The notes under the pieces are model-generated. The model saw only the letters and a list, made by a program, of their open reading frames with translations. It was not told the origin of the DNA and made no database searches. Below, one piece after another: positions 16,843 to 25,088 of a stretch of 64,000 bases of DNA. Both the position numbers and the translations under genes were made by a program. The DNA is from PALSA-612 sp963791225. Its GTDB lineage: Bacteria > Actinomycetota > Thermoleophilia > Gaiellales > Gaiellaceae. Numbering within the stretch: position 1 is the stretch's first letter; each line of letters starts with the position of its first letter. The DNA lies in contig CAWBRV010000008.1 in the NCBI GenBank assembly GCA_963791225.1, forward strand, positions 992,001 to 1,056,000, read 5' to 3'.

Positions 16843-17481
16843 TCAGCGGCTGGCCGGGACTTCTGTCGCGGCTGCCTTTGCGCGGCGTTGCGATGGGCGG
16901 AGCACGAATCGGTTCTCCGTCCCGTTCAGCAGCCGGCGCACGTTCGCGCGGTGCAGCACGAGGACGCCCACGAACGCGGCGCCGCCGAAGGCGATCACCG
17001 GCCAGCCGTAGCCGAGCCCGTACGCGAGCGGAGCAAGCGCTGCCGCCGCGAGTATCGAGGCGAGTGAGGCGTAGCGCGTGACGAGGAAGATCACGATCCA
17101 CAGCGCCGCGCCGACCAGGCCCAGGACCGGCGCGACACCCAGGAAGGCGCCGCCCGCCGTGGCAACCATCTTCCCGCCCTTCGCGAACTTCAGGTAGATG
17201 GGACGCGCGTGCCCGACCATCGCCGCGGCGCCGGTGAGCACGCCCGCCAGCTCGCCCGAGACGTGGCTCGCGATGATGACCGGAATGAACGACTTGAGCA
17301 CGTCGAGCAGCATCACCGGCAGCCCGTAACGCCAGCCGTACGTTCGCCAGACGTTCGTCGCCCCGAGGTTGTGGCTGCCGACCGTGCGGATGTCGACGCC
17401 CTTCGTGAAGCGCACGATCCAGTAGCCGAACGTGATGCTGCCGGCCAGGTAGCCGATGACCATGAAGAGCGCGATCGACAT
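16843..17481 (-). CDS. plsY: Acyl-phosphate:glycerol-3-phosphate acyltransferase
   Basis: PlsY transfers an acyl group from acyl-phosphate to glycerol-3-phosphate, the first step of phospholipid synthesis, in the membrane. The 212-residue protein has five hydrophobic helices and the conserved loops G-S-H-N-L-G-A-T-N-V (residues 35-44) and G-H-A-R-P-I-Y-L-K-F-A-K-G-G-K (about 89-103). The C-terminal 20 residues are basic. ATG 17481 is used. The usual SGNxGATN motif is GSHNLGATN here, which is a common variant. Confidence 0.93.
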   Translation of the reverse strand: MSIALFMVIGYLAGSITFGYWIVRFTKGVDIRTVGSHNLGATNVWRTYGWRYGLPVMLLDVLKSFIPVIIASHVSGELAGVLTGAAAMVGHARPIYLKFAKGGKMVATAGGAFLGVAPVLGLVGAALWIVIFLVTRYASLASILAAAALAPLAYGLGYGWPVIAFGGAAFVGVLVLHRANVRRLLNGTENRFVLRPSQRRAKAAATEVPASR

Positions 17482-17513
17482 CGCGCGACCCGCTTACTCC
17501 CCCACTGCCACGG

Positions 17514-18134
17514 CTACGCCCGGATCCCGTAGCTCGAGATCCAGCCGTTCACGACGCCCCAATCGAGGTTGCGGAAGAACGCCTCGATGTAGGACGCGCG
17601 GTCGGTCTGGTAGTCGAGGAAGTAGGCATGCTCGTAGACGTCGAGTGCGACGAGCGGCGTGGCGTTCCAGATCGGAAAGGTGTTCTGCGCGTCGCCGATG
17701 TAGTTGACGAGCCGCCCTTCGTCCCAGTCGTAGGCCGCCCAGGCCCAGCCGCGACCGGCCATTCCCGTCGCCTTCAGGTCGGCCTTCCACGCGTCGAACG
17801 ACCCGAAGCCCTGCTCGATCAGGCCGGCGATCGCCCCCGTCGCCTCACCCCCGTCGCCGCCGAGGTGCTCGAAGTAGACCTCGTGGTTCTTGATCCCGCC
17901 GACGGCGAAGCTCAGATCGACCTTCAGCGCCCGCAGCTCCGAGTAGACCTGGTTCGCGGACGAGAGGTCAACCTCGGCCAGCTTGCCCAGGATCTCGTTG
18001 CGCTTGGCCACGTAGCCCTGGTAGAGCTTGTAGTGGGCCTCCACGGACTGGCGGGAGATGCCGTCCAGCTCGTAGAGGCTTGGCTTCAGCTCGCGCGGGG
18101 CAATCTCTTCGGCGTTGAAGGCAAGCGTGGCCAT
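17514..18134 (-). CDS. sod: Fe/Mn superoxide dismutase
   Basis: The 206-residue enzyme dismutates superoxide. Metal-ligand regions are visible: V-E-A-H-Y-K near residue 30, K-N-H-E-V-Y-F near 81, and the C-terminal D-V-Y-E-H-A-Y near 166. The ORF is open 59 codons further upstream, but ATG 18134 has GAAAGGA at a good distance and matches the family start. The distinction between iron and manganese is not clear from these motifs. It is transcribed divergently from the sigma factor gene. Confidence 0.92.
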   Translation of the reverse strand: MATLAFNAEEIAPRELKPSLYELDGISRQSVEAHYKLYQGYVAKRNEILGKLAEVDLSSANQVYSELRALKVDLSFAVGGIKNHEVYFEHLGGDGGEATGAIAGLIEQGFGSFDAWKADLKATGMAGRGWAWAAYDWDEGRLVNYIGDAQNTFPIWNATPLVALDVYEHAYFLDYQTDRASYIEAFFRNLDWGVVNGWISSYGIRA

Positions 18135-18225
18135 TCGGGTCCTTTCGGTTTCGGAGTCGTGAAGCGGTGGGAGCATAACCGCCGGGAGGGTTCGAAAATC
18201 CGCCCGCGGCACGACGCCGTAAGTC

Positions 18226-18849
18226 ATGGTGATGGCCATTGACGTTGCCCTGGACCGCCCCTTCCGCTTGCCGACCGCCGCGAAAGCCGCGACCATCCCC
18301 GAGGTGAGCACGCTCAGCCCTACGGACGAGGAGCTGCTCGAGCGCGTCGGTCGCCGTGACGGGGACGCGTTCGAGGCGCTCTACCGCCGGTATTCGCGGT
18401 CGGTGCTCGGGCTCGCCCTGCGCCGGCTGGGCGACCGCGGGCGCGCCGAGGACGCGCTGCAGGAGACGTTCACGGCGATCTGGCGCGCCGCGAAGACCTA
18501 CCGGCCCGAGCGGGGCCCGGCGGCGCCGTGGCTCTTCGCCGTCGCGCGCAACAGCATCTCGGACCGGGGGCGGGCACGGCGCGAGCCGCCGGCCGAGGCA
18601 CCCGACGAGCCCTCTTCCGAGGCAGGCCCGGACGAGCAGGCCGAGCAGAGCTGGGTCTCCTGGCGCGTTCACAGCGCGATCGAGACGCTGCCGGACAACG
18701 AGCGCCGGCTGATCGAGCTGGCGTACTGGAGCGGGCTGTCGCAGAGCGAGATCGCCGGGCTCGAAGGGATCCCGCTGGGTACCGTGAAGACACGAACGCG
18801 TAGCGCGCTCGCCCGTCTGGCGGACGTGCTCGAAGAGGAGCTGAAGTGA
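18226..18849 (+). CDS. ECF-type RNA polymerase sigma factor
   Basis: The 207-residue protein has sigma region 2 (F-E-A-L-Y-R-R-Y then A-E-D-A-L-Q-E-T-F near residues 44-82) and region 4 (L-P-D-N-E-R-R-L-I-E-L-A-Y-W-S-G-L-S-Q-S-E-I-A near 153-177). The N-terminus is uncertain: ATG 18226 has no clear ribosome site, and GTG 18304 would start at the conserved part. It overlaps the downstream membrane protein, its probable anti-sigma factor, as in SigK/RskA pairs. Confidence 0.87.
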   Translation: MVMAIDVALDRPFRLPTAAKAATIPEVSTLSPTDEELLERVGRRDGDAFEALYRRYSRSVLGLALRRLGDRGRAEDALQETFTAIWRAAKTYRPERGPAAPWLFAVARNSISDRGRARREPPAEAPDEPSSEAGPDEQAEQSWVSWRVHSAIETLPDNERRLIELAYWSGLSQSEIAGLEGIPLGTVKTRTRSALARLADVLEEELK

Positions 18850-19460
18850 CGAACGATCCTGATTTCCGCGAGCTGATCGGCGACGAGGCCACACCCCAGG
18901 AGCTCGAGCGGCTCCAGCGGGTCCACGAGCTGATCGTCGCTGCCGGGCCGCCGCCCGAGCTCTCGCCGGCCTACGAGCACCCGCCGAAGATCGAGGAGTC
19001 GAAGGTGTTCGAGTTCAAGCGCCGGCGGCCTGCAGCCGTGTTCGCGGTCGCGGCCGCGATCGCGGCGGTGGTCTTCGCGGTCGGCTACGCGGTCGGGAAC
19101 CGCAGCAACTCGTTCGCCTCGGCGGCCGAGGTGCCGATGCACGGGGTCGGCGCGCAGAAGGCTGCGACGGCGAGCATCCAGGTCGGCAAGCACGACACCG
19201 GCGGGAACTACCCACTCGAGATGAGCGTCAGGGGTCTGCAACATCTGCCGAAGGGCGGCTGGTACGAGCTGCTGCTCTCCAAGAAGGGCCGGCCGACGCT
19301 GCCCTGCGGCGATTTCGCAGTCGACGGCGGCACGACGAACGTCCGCATGTCGGTGCCGTACGACCTCACCGAGCTGCACAAGGCGAAGCTTTACGACGGG
19401 TGGGTCGTGGTCAAGCACGCCCCGAAGCAGAAGGCCGCACCCATCGTGATGACGACCTGA
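18846..19460 (+). CDS. Membrane-anchored anti-sigma factor
   Basis: The 204-residue protein has a soluble N-terminal part (1-58), one transmembrane helix (about 63-85) and an extracytoplasmic domain that resembles the RskA domain (P-K-G-G-W-Y-E-L-L-L-S near 136). No HxxxCxxC zinc motif is present. GTG 18846 overlaps the sigma stop, with GAGGAG upstream. It is expected to hold the sigma factor at the membrane until an outside signal arrives. Confidence 0.8.
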   Translation: MTNDPDFRELIGDEATPQELERLQRVHELIVAAGPPPELSPAYEHPPKIEESKVFEFKRRRPAAVFAVAAAIAAVVFAVGYAVGNRSNSFASAAEVPMHGVGAQKAATASIQVGKHDTGGNYPLEMSVRGLQHLPKGGWYELLLSKKGRPTLPCGDFAVDGGTTNVRMSVPYDLTELHKAKLYDGWVVVKHAPKQKAAPIVMTT

Positions 19461-19466
19461 CGGGCG

Positions 19467-20174
19467 CTAGGGCGCGGTGCGGTCGTTCGCGACGAACGCG
19501 GCGTGCGTGACCGGCATCTTCCCGGCGAAGAACGTCTCGACCGCCTCGGCATAGCGCTGGATCTCGCGCTGCGCGTTCTTGTTCGCGCGCAGGGAGACGA
19601 AGTTCATCAGCGCCCGCGCGTTGACCGTCCAGTAGAACTCGGTGTAGGCCCCGACCGGCATGACCGCCCGGGCCAGCTCGCGCGCGACGCCCGCCTCGAC
19701 GAGGCGCTCGTAGGTCGCGAACGCCTGCTCGTAGACCGCCTGCAGCTCCTCGCGCGTCTGCTCGGCGAGCTCGGGCGCGACGGGCTCGAACGAATAGGCG
19801 CCGGGCTTGCCGACCTGCGTGCGCACGTCCTCGGGCTCGGGCACGTAGAAGTCGTCGGTCGCGCGGGCGTAGCGCATGCTGAACTCGTTGAAGGAGCCGA
19901 CGCGGTGCCGGAACCACTCGCGCGCGACGAAGATCGGCGCCCGGATGTGGAACCGGAACGAGTTGTGCTCGAACGGCGTGCCGTGACGGTCGCGCATCAG
20001 GAAGCGGATCAGCCCCTCGTCGGACTCGTCCATCTCGGTCTTGCGGCGTCCGAAGGAGACGCGGGCCGAGTTGACCACGGACAGGTCGGTCGCCATGGCG
20101 TCGTCGAGCCGCACGAAGCCGTGGTCGAGCACCTGGATGGCGTTGTCGGGCGTCACGTCGGTTGCTACGGCCAT
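19467..20174 (-). CDS. thyX: FAD-dependent thymidylate synthase
   Basis: ThyX methylates dUMP to dTMP with methylenetetrahydrofolate and FAD. The signature RHRxxSxNExSxRY is present as R-H-R-V-G-S-F-N-E-F-S-M-R-Y near residues 89-102. The 235-residue length is typical. The ORF runs 11 codons further upstream, but ATG 20174 (MAVATD) is the better start. It converges with the anti-sigma gene six bases away. Confidence 0.95.
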   Translation of the reverse strand: MAVATDVTPDNAIQVLDHGFVRLDDAMATDLSVVNSARVSFGRRKTEMDESDEGLIRFLMRDRHGTPFEHNSFRFHIRAPIFVAREWFRHRVGSFNEFSMRYARATDDFYVPEPEDVRTQVGKPGAYSFEPVAPELAEQTREELQAVYEQAFATYERLVEAGVARELARAVMPVGAYTEFYWTVNARALMNFVSLRANKNAQREIQRYAEAVETFFAGKMPVTHAAFVANDRTAP

Positions 20175-20222
20175 TGTCGCGACTCTACCGAGGCGGCCCG
20201 ACGGCACCTTTCGGCCGGGGTT

Positions 20223-20450
20223 TCAGAGCTCGAACGCGATTCGCCACTCGCTGCGCAGGATCGCCGCGTACACCTCGTCGGGCCCTGCCTTGCCGCCCGT
20301 GGCGTCGGCTACGGCTTGCGCCCGCGCCGCGCGAGCCGTGAGACCCGGCCGCCGTGTCGCCTCGCCGACCAGTTCCCACCGGCCGTCGCCGACCTGGCGC
20401 AGCACCACATAGCTCGGTCGTCCGGTCGGTCTCGTCCTCGCGTCTGCCAT
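20223..20450 (-). CDS. Small conserved hypothetical protein
   Basis: This 75-residue basic protein has no signal peptide or transmembrane helix. It contains V-V-L-R-Q-V-G-D-G-R-W-E-L-V-G-E followed by an alanine-rich helix T-A-R-A-A-R-A-Q-A-V and ends in a hydrophobic strand R-I-A-F-E-L. Codon use is like its neighbours, which supports it being real. An alternative GTG at 20465 would add five residues. Function unknown. Confidence 0.55.
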   Translation of the reverse strand: MADARTRPTGRPSYVVLRQVGDGRWELVGEATRRPGLTARAARAQAVADATGGKAGPDEVYAAILRSEWRIAFEL

Positions 20451-20473
20451 GCCGTCGGGTAACACTTTCGCCG

Positions 20474-21124
20474 ATGTCGCCGCTCTACGTCGGCTCGTCG
20501 GGTTTTTCCTACGCCTCGTGGAAGCCCGACTTCTACCCCGCCGGGACGAAGGCGAACGAGTTCCTGCGCACGTACGCGGAGCGGCTCCCGAGCGTCGAGC
20601 TGAACGCGACCTTCTACCGGCTTCCGTCCGAGGATCAGCTCCGCTCGTGGGCGGCGCAGACGCCTGACGGCTTCCGCTTCGCGGTCAAGATGAGCCGGCA
20701 GATCACGCACTTCGGAAGGGTCGACGGGATCGCGACGTTCTGCGAGCGCGTGCAGGCACTGGGTGACAGGCTCGGGCCGATCCTCGTCCAGTTGCCGCCG
20801 AGCCGGCCGCGCGACGACGGGCTCCTGCGGCTCTTCCTCGACTCGCTCGCCCCGTCGCTCCTGTATGCGTTCGAGTTTCGTCACGAGAGCTGGGCCGGCG
20901 TCGACCTGGAGGGGCACGCGCTCGTCGACTCGCTCGAAGGCGATGCGCCGTTCCGCTACCTGCGCCTCAGGCAGCCGCCGTACGCCGAGGCCGGGCTCGC
21001 CGAGTGGGCGGCGCGAATCCGGCCCGTCCTCGCCGACGAGATCGACGTCTACGCCTACTTCAAGCACGAGGACGAGCCGACGGCGCCGGCGTATGCGCAG
21101 CGACTGCTCGAGCTCGTGAGCTAG
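20474..21124 (+). CDS. DUF72 family protein (YecE-like)
   Basis: The 216-residue protein has the DUF72 TIM-barrel opening Y-V-G-S-S-G-F-S-Y-A-S-W, then S-V-E-L-N-A-T-F-Y-R-L-P near residue 40 and F-A-V-K-M-S-R-Q-I-T-H near 71. The family occurs widely with unknown function. ATG 20474 is chosen since the open frame before it lacks homology and overlaps the divergent small gene. Its stop lies directly at the edge of a truncated ABC ATPase fragment. Confidence 0.85.
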   Translation: MSPLYVGSSGFSYASWKPDFYPAGTKANEFLRTYAERLPSVELNATFYRLPSEDQLRSWAAQTPDGFRFAVKMSRQITHFGRVDGIATFCERVQALGDRLGPILVQLPPSRPRDDGLLRLFLDSLAPSLLYAFEFRHESWAGVDLEGHALVDSLEGDAPFRYLRLRQPPYAEAGLAEWAARIRPVLADEIDVYAYFKHEDEPTAPAYAQRLLELVS

Positions 21125-21648
21125 CTCGGTTCGGATGTCTCGGATCGCCGGCAATGAACCTCCTGCGCTCGCCGCTGATCGACCGGGGCGATCAGTTGCT
21201 CATCGAGATCGGAGGGGTCGAATTCCCGCTTCCGTCGCGGTTGCTCGACGAGCGGCCCGGGTTGCGTGAGTACGCGGGTCGAGACGTCGTCGTCGGCATC
21301 CGGCCCGAGGACATGGAGGACGCCACGCTCGTGCCAGGGCTCGACGGCCGGCCGACGCTGGACGTGAGCGTGACCCTCGCCGAGTCGATGGGAGCTGAGG
21401 TGATGGCGTACTTCCCGGTCGCGGGCCACCGGCATGCCGCCGTTCACGCAGCGCCTACGGCGCCCGAGGAGAACGAGTCCGATGCCGCCCTGCGGGTCGC
21501 CGGCCGCTCGGCTGCCGCCGGCGAACTGACGCTGACGGCCCGGCTGAGCCCGCGGTCGCCGGCAGCGACGGGCCGCCCGCTCCGCATCGTGGTCGATACC
21601 GCGCGGCTCCACTTCTTCGATCCGGACAGCGAAGCGTCCATCTGGTAG
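21125..21648 (+). pseudogene. Orphan C-terminal (TOBE) fragment of a sugar-type ABC ATPase
   Basis: The frame encodes the regulatory half of a MalK/UgpC/MsmK-like ATPase and nothing else. Diagnostic pieces are G-S-P-A-M-N-L-L at the beginning, G-R-D-V-V-V-G-I-R-P-E-D near residue 43 from ATG 21154, and E-S-M-G-A-E-V near 77. The homology begins at about 21131, a few bases after the DUF72 stop, so the Walker A, signature and Walker B half (about 230 residues) is missing. An ATG at 21154 could still make a 164-residue protein, but no ribosome site is seen. It is most likely a deletion remnant. Confidence 0.7.
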
Positions 21649-21690
21649 CACCGCCCTGGTCCAGCCGGGCTCTGCGAAACTCCGTAGCCC

Positions 21691-23004
21691 ATGCCGGACG
21701 AGCGCGAGCGCTTCCTGATCCGCTACGCGGCGGGCTTCGCGCCGTTCGTGGTCGCGCGGGCCGAGGGCGCGTGGGTGGAGACGACGGACGGGCGGCGCGT
21801 GCTGGACTTCACGTCGGGGCAGATCTGCTCGACGATCGGGCACGGCCATCCGCGCATCTCCGACGCGATCCGGCGCTCGCTCGACGAGGTCGTGCACCTG
21901 AACTCCTGGATGCTCTCCGAGCCGGTGCTCGAGCTCGCCGCCCGCCTCGCGGGCCTCGTCCCGGCACCGCTCGAGCGCTCGATCCTGCTCAACACCGGGT
22001 CGGAGGCGAACGAGGTCGCGCTCAAGCTCGCGAAGCTGCACACCGGGCGCTTCGAGGTCGTCGGGCTGACGCGGAGCTTCCACGGGCTGCTCACCGGCAT
22101 CGCCTCGGTGAACTTCTCCATGGCCCACGCCGGCTACGGGCCGCTGTTGCCGGGCTCGTTCGCGCTGCCGGCGCCGTACGCGTACCGCTGCCCGATCCGT
22201 CACTGCGACGGCGAGTGCGACTGCACCTGTCTCGACGCGGGCTTCGAGCTCGTCGACCAGCAGTCGGTCGGCTCACTCGCGGCGGCGATCGCCGAGCCGG
22301 TGCTGTCGACAGGCGGCGTGATCGTCCCGCCCGACGGCTATCTGGCGCAGCTCCAGGACCGCTGCGCGCGGCGCGGGATGCTGCTCGTGCTCGACGAGGC
22401 GCAGACGTGTCTCGGGCGTCTCGGCACGATGTTCGCCTTCGAGCGCGACGGCATCGTGCCCGACCTGCTCACGCTGTCGAAGACGCTTGGCGGCGGGCTG
22501 CCACTCGCCGCCACGGTCACGTCCGCGGCAATCGCCGAGGACTGCGAGCGCAAGGGGTTCCTCCACGTCACCTCGCACGTGTCCGACCCGCTGCCGGCCG
22601 CTGCGGGCCTGGCCGTGCTGGACGTGATCGAGGAGGAGGGCCTCGTCGAGCGCGCCGCGACGGCGGGCGAGTACCTGCTCGTACGGCTCCGCGAGCTGCA
22701 GGCCCGGCACGAGCAGATCGGCGACGTGCGCGGGCGCGGTCTGCTCGTCGGGCTCGAGCTCGTCACCGACCGCGAGTCGAAGGCTCCCGCCGACGAGCTC
22801 GGCCGCGCGGTCACGGACGAGTGCCTCGATCGCGGCCTGTCGATGAACATCGTGCGGTCGGGGAAGATCGCCAACTGCTTCCGTCTCGCGCCGCCGCTGA
22901 CCGTCACCGAGGACGAGATAGACCTCGCCGTCGAGATCCTGGACACGTCGATCACGGCCGTGCTCGCCGGTCACTCCCGGGCGGCTCCCGCGCCGAGGAG
23001 CTGA
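21691..23004 (+). CDS. Class III PLP enzyme, 2,2-dialkylglycine decarboxylase-like
   Basis: The 437-residue protein has N-T-G-S-E-A-N-E-V-A near residue 108, D-E-A-Q-T-C-L-G-R-L-G near 234 and the PLP lysine K264 in T-L-S-K-T-L-G-G-G. The segment T-S-H-V-S-D-P-L-P-A-A near 294 is characteristic of dialkylglycine decarboxylases, which couple decarboxylation and transamination. An unusual cysteine-rich loop (C-P-I-R-H-C-D-G-E-C-D-C-T-C) occurs near residues 168-181. A role in amine or amino acid breakdown is likely; the substrate is not known. Confidence 0.83.
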   Translation: MPDERERFLIRYAAGFAPFVVARAEGAWVETTDGRRVLDFTSGQICSTIGHGHPRISDAIRRSLDEVVHLNSWMLSEPVLELAARLAGLVPAPLERSILLNTGSEANEVALKLAKLHTGRFEVVGLTRSFHGLLTGIASVNFSMAHAGYGPLLPGSFALPAPYAYRCPIRHCDGECDCTCLDAGFELVDQQSVGSLAAAIAEPVLSTGGVIVPPDGYLAQLQDRCARRGMLLVLDEAQTCLGRLGTMFAFERDGIVPDLLTLSKTLGGGLPLAATVTSAAIAEDCERKGFLHVTSHVSDPLPAAAGLAVLDVIEEEGLVERAATAGEYLLVRLRELQARHEQIGDVRGRGLLVGLELVTDRESKAPADELGRAVTDECLDRGLSMNIVRSGKIANCFRLAPPLTVTEDEIDLAVEILDTSITAVLAGHSRAAPAPRS

Positions 23005-23006
23005 GC

Positions 23007-23420
23007 GTGCTCGAACTCGACGCCGAGGCTCGTTCGAGCGCGCCGCCCGAGCGCGTCTGGGCGCTACTCGCCGACGTGCGCACGTGGCCGCAGTGGGCGG
23101 ACTTCGACGAAGCGGCGGTGGAGAGCGGCTCCGGCCTCGGGGAGGTGAGGAGCTTCCGCCACGGGCGGACGCGTACGCGGGAGCGCGTCACCGCCTTCGA
23201 ACCGCCGCACCGGCTCGACTACGACTTCCTCTCGGGCCTGCCGATCCGCGACTACCACGCTCAGGTCACGCTGACCCGGGAGGACGGCGGCACACACATC
23301 CGCTGGCATTCGACGTTCCGGGCAAGATTGCCAGGCACCGGCCGGCTGATCCGCCGCGGCCTGCAGCGGTTCGTCGCCGACACCGCGGAGCGCCTGGCCC
23401 GAGCGGCTGAGCGGCCCTAG
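23007..23420 (+). CDS. SRPBCC-family (polyketide cyclase/START-like) protein
   Basis: The 137-residue protein has the START-like pattern A-P-P-E-R-V-W-A-L-L-A-D-V-R-T-W-P-Q-W near residues 12-30 and a C-terminal amphipathic helix. Such proteins bind hydrophobic ligands in a deep cavity. GTG 23007 follows GAGGAG and lies two bases after the PLP enzyme, so the two are co-transcribed. No specific ligand can be inferred. Confidence 0.8.
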   Translation: MLELDAEARSSAPPERVWALLADVRTWPQWADFDEAAVESGSGLGEVRSFRHGRTRTRERVTAFEPPHRLDYDFLSGLPIRDYHAQVTLTREDGGTHIRWHSTFRARLPGTGRLIRRGLQRFVADTAERLARAAERP

Positions 23421-23423
23421 CCT

Positions 23424-24542
23424 TTGGACGAGCTTGCCCGGCTGACCTCTGAGCTCGTGGCGATCGACTCGGTCAATCCGTCGCTCGTCGCGGGCGGCGC
23501 GGGCGAGACCGAGATCGCACGGTTCGTCGCAGCCTGGCTCGGCGAAGCGGGCATGGACGTCGAGGTGCTCGAGCCCACACCCGGGCGGCCGAGCGTGGTC
23601 GCGGTCGCGCGCGGGTCGGGCGGCGGCCGGTCGCTGCTCCTGAATGCGCATCTGGACACGGTCGGCACGGCGGGGATGGAGGCGCCGTTCTCGCCGCGCG
23701 TCGAGCGCGGACGCCTGTACGGCCGCGGCGCGCTGGACATGAAAGGGAGCCTGGCCGCCGTGATGCTCGCCGGTCGAGAGGCGACACGCCTCGGTCTGCG
23801 CGGAGACGTGCTCGTGGCTGCGGTCGCGGACGAGGAGGCGGGCAGCGTCGGGACGGAGGCTCTCCTCGAGCGCTACCGGGCCGACGCCGCGATCGTGGCG
23901 GAGCCGACATGGCTGGAGCTCGCGATCGCCCATCGCGGCTTCGTCGGCTTCGAGGTCACGGTGGCCGGCCGGGCGGCACACGGCTCGCGGCCGGAGCGCG
24001 GTGTCGACGCAATCGTCCGGATGGGCCGTGTCCTCGTCGGGCTCGAAGACCTCGACCGGTGGCTGCAGTCGGCGCCCGCGCATCCGCTCCTGGGCACGGG
24101 TTCCGCGCACGCGTCCGTGATCGAGGGCGGACAGGAGCTTTCCAGCTATCCCGAGCGCTGCGTCCTGCTCGCCGAGCGGCGAACGCTTCCCGGCGAAACC
24201 GCGGCAGACGTCGAGCGCGAGCTCGCGGAGATCCTGGCCGAAGCCGGCCGCGACGATCCCGACTTCCGCGCCGACCTGCGCGTGCCGTTCGCCCGCGACG
24301 CCTACGAGCTCGCCCCCGACGATCCATTCGTCGAGCTCGTCCGCCGCCACGCCGGCGAGCCGAACATCGTCGGCATGCCGTTCTGGGCGGATTCCGGGCT
24401 GATCGCCGCCGCGGGGATTCCGACGGTCCTGTTCGGCCCGGGCGGTGAGGGGCTCCACGAGACCGAGGAGTGGGTCGAGCTCGCCGGCCTCGAGCGCTGC
24501 CTCGCCGTCTATCTCGCCGTCGCGCGCGACATCTGCGGGTAG
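23424..24542 (+). CDS. M20-family metallopeptidase/deacylase (ArgE/DapE-like)
   Basis: The 372-residue protein has zinc-site motifs N-A-H-L-D-T-V near residue 73 and G-R-G-A-L-D-M-K-G near 99, the catalytic A-D-E-E-A-G-S near 138, and H-G-S-R-P-E-R-G-V-D in the dimerisation domain near 187. Members hydrolyse N-acyl amino acids or small peptides. The start is TTG 23424, three bases after the SRPBCC stop. It completes a small operon with the PLP enzyme, suggesting release of an amino acid that the PLP enzyme then processes. Confidence 0.85.
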   Translation: MDELARLTSELVAIDSVNPSLVAGGAGETEIARFVAAWLGEAGMDVEVLEPTPGRPSVVAVARGSGGGRSLLLNAHLDTVGTAGMEAPFSPRVERGRLYGRGALDMKGSLAAVMLAGREATRLGLRGDVLVAAVADEEAGSVGTEALLERYRADAAIVAEPTWLELAIAHRGFVGFEVTVAGRAAHGSRPERGVDAIVRMGRVLVGLEDLDRWLQSAPAHPLLGTGSAHASVIEGGQELSSYPERCVLLAERRTLPGETAADVERELAEILAEAGRDDPDFRADLRVPFARDAYELAPDDPFVELVRRHAGEPNIVGMPFWADSGLIAAAGIPTVLFGPGGEGLHETEEWVELAGLERCLAVYLAVARDICG

Positions 24543-24551
24543 AGGCTCGAC

Positions 24552-25088
24552 GTGAGGCCCGGCACTGGCAGCGCGGTGAGACGACCGATCGTTCTGCTGC
24601 TGTGCCTCTCGGCGCTCGCGATGGTCGGTGCGAGCTGCGGAGTGGGCAACGGATCCTCCGGGAACCAGCCCGCGAAGCTGGACGCGGTGCGGATGTCCGT
24701 CGACGCCCTCGGGTCCGGGCTGAGGGCACTGGAGCTGATCGACACGGAGGGGTGTTGCGCGCCCGGCCGGCTGGAGTCCTCGAGGAAGGTCTACCTCACG
24801 TCGGTACAGGGCTTGAACACGGCGCTGGGCCCGATCGCCGGGCTGATCAGCGGGCTCCGGCTGCCGCCCGCGGTGCATTCCGCCCAATCCAAGCTCGAGT
24901 CCGCAACCTTGCACCTGGTCGCGGAGACGCAAAGAGCCGTCGACACGATCCAGAATGCCAAGCCCGCGGACTTCCCCGCGCTTGCAAGCAAGCTCGACTT
25001 CACGAAGAACGGTGTGGTAGAGGAGCTGCAAGCGGCCCTCGACGAGCTCAGGGCCAGGGGGTACGACCTGGGAACGCTGCGCCTCTAG
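24552..25088 (+). CDS. Secreted or lipoprotein-like protein, function unknown
   Basis: The 178-residue product has a basic n-region (S-A-V-R-R-P), a hydrophobic core (I-V-L-L-L-C-L-S-A-L-A-M) and then V-G-A-S-C-G. The cysteine could be lipidated, although glycine at -3 is atypical for a lipobox. A C-C pair lies near residue 69. The rest is helical and rich in alanine and leucine. GTG 24552 is nine bases after the peptidase stop. The end overlaps the convergent methyltransferase by four bases. Confidence 0.65.
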   Translation: MRPGTGSAVRRPIVLLLCLSALAMVGASCGVGNGSSGNQPAKLDAVRMSVDALGSGLRALELIDTEGCCAPGRLESSRKVYLTSVQGLNTALGPIAGLISGLRLPPAVHSAQSKLESATLHLVAETQRAVDTIQNAKPADFPALASKLDFTKNGVVEELQAALDELRARGYDLGTLRL

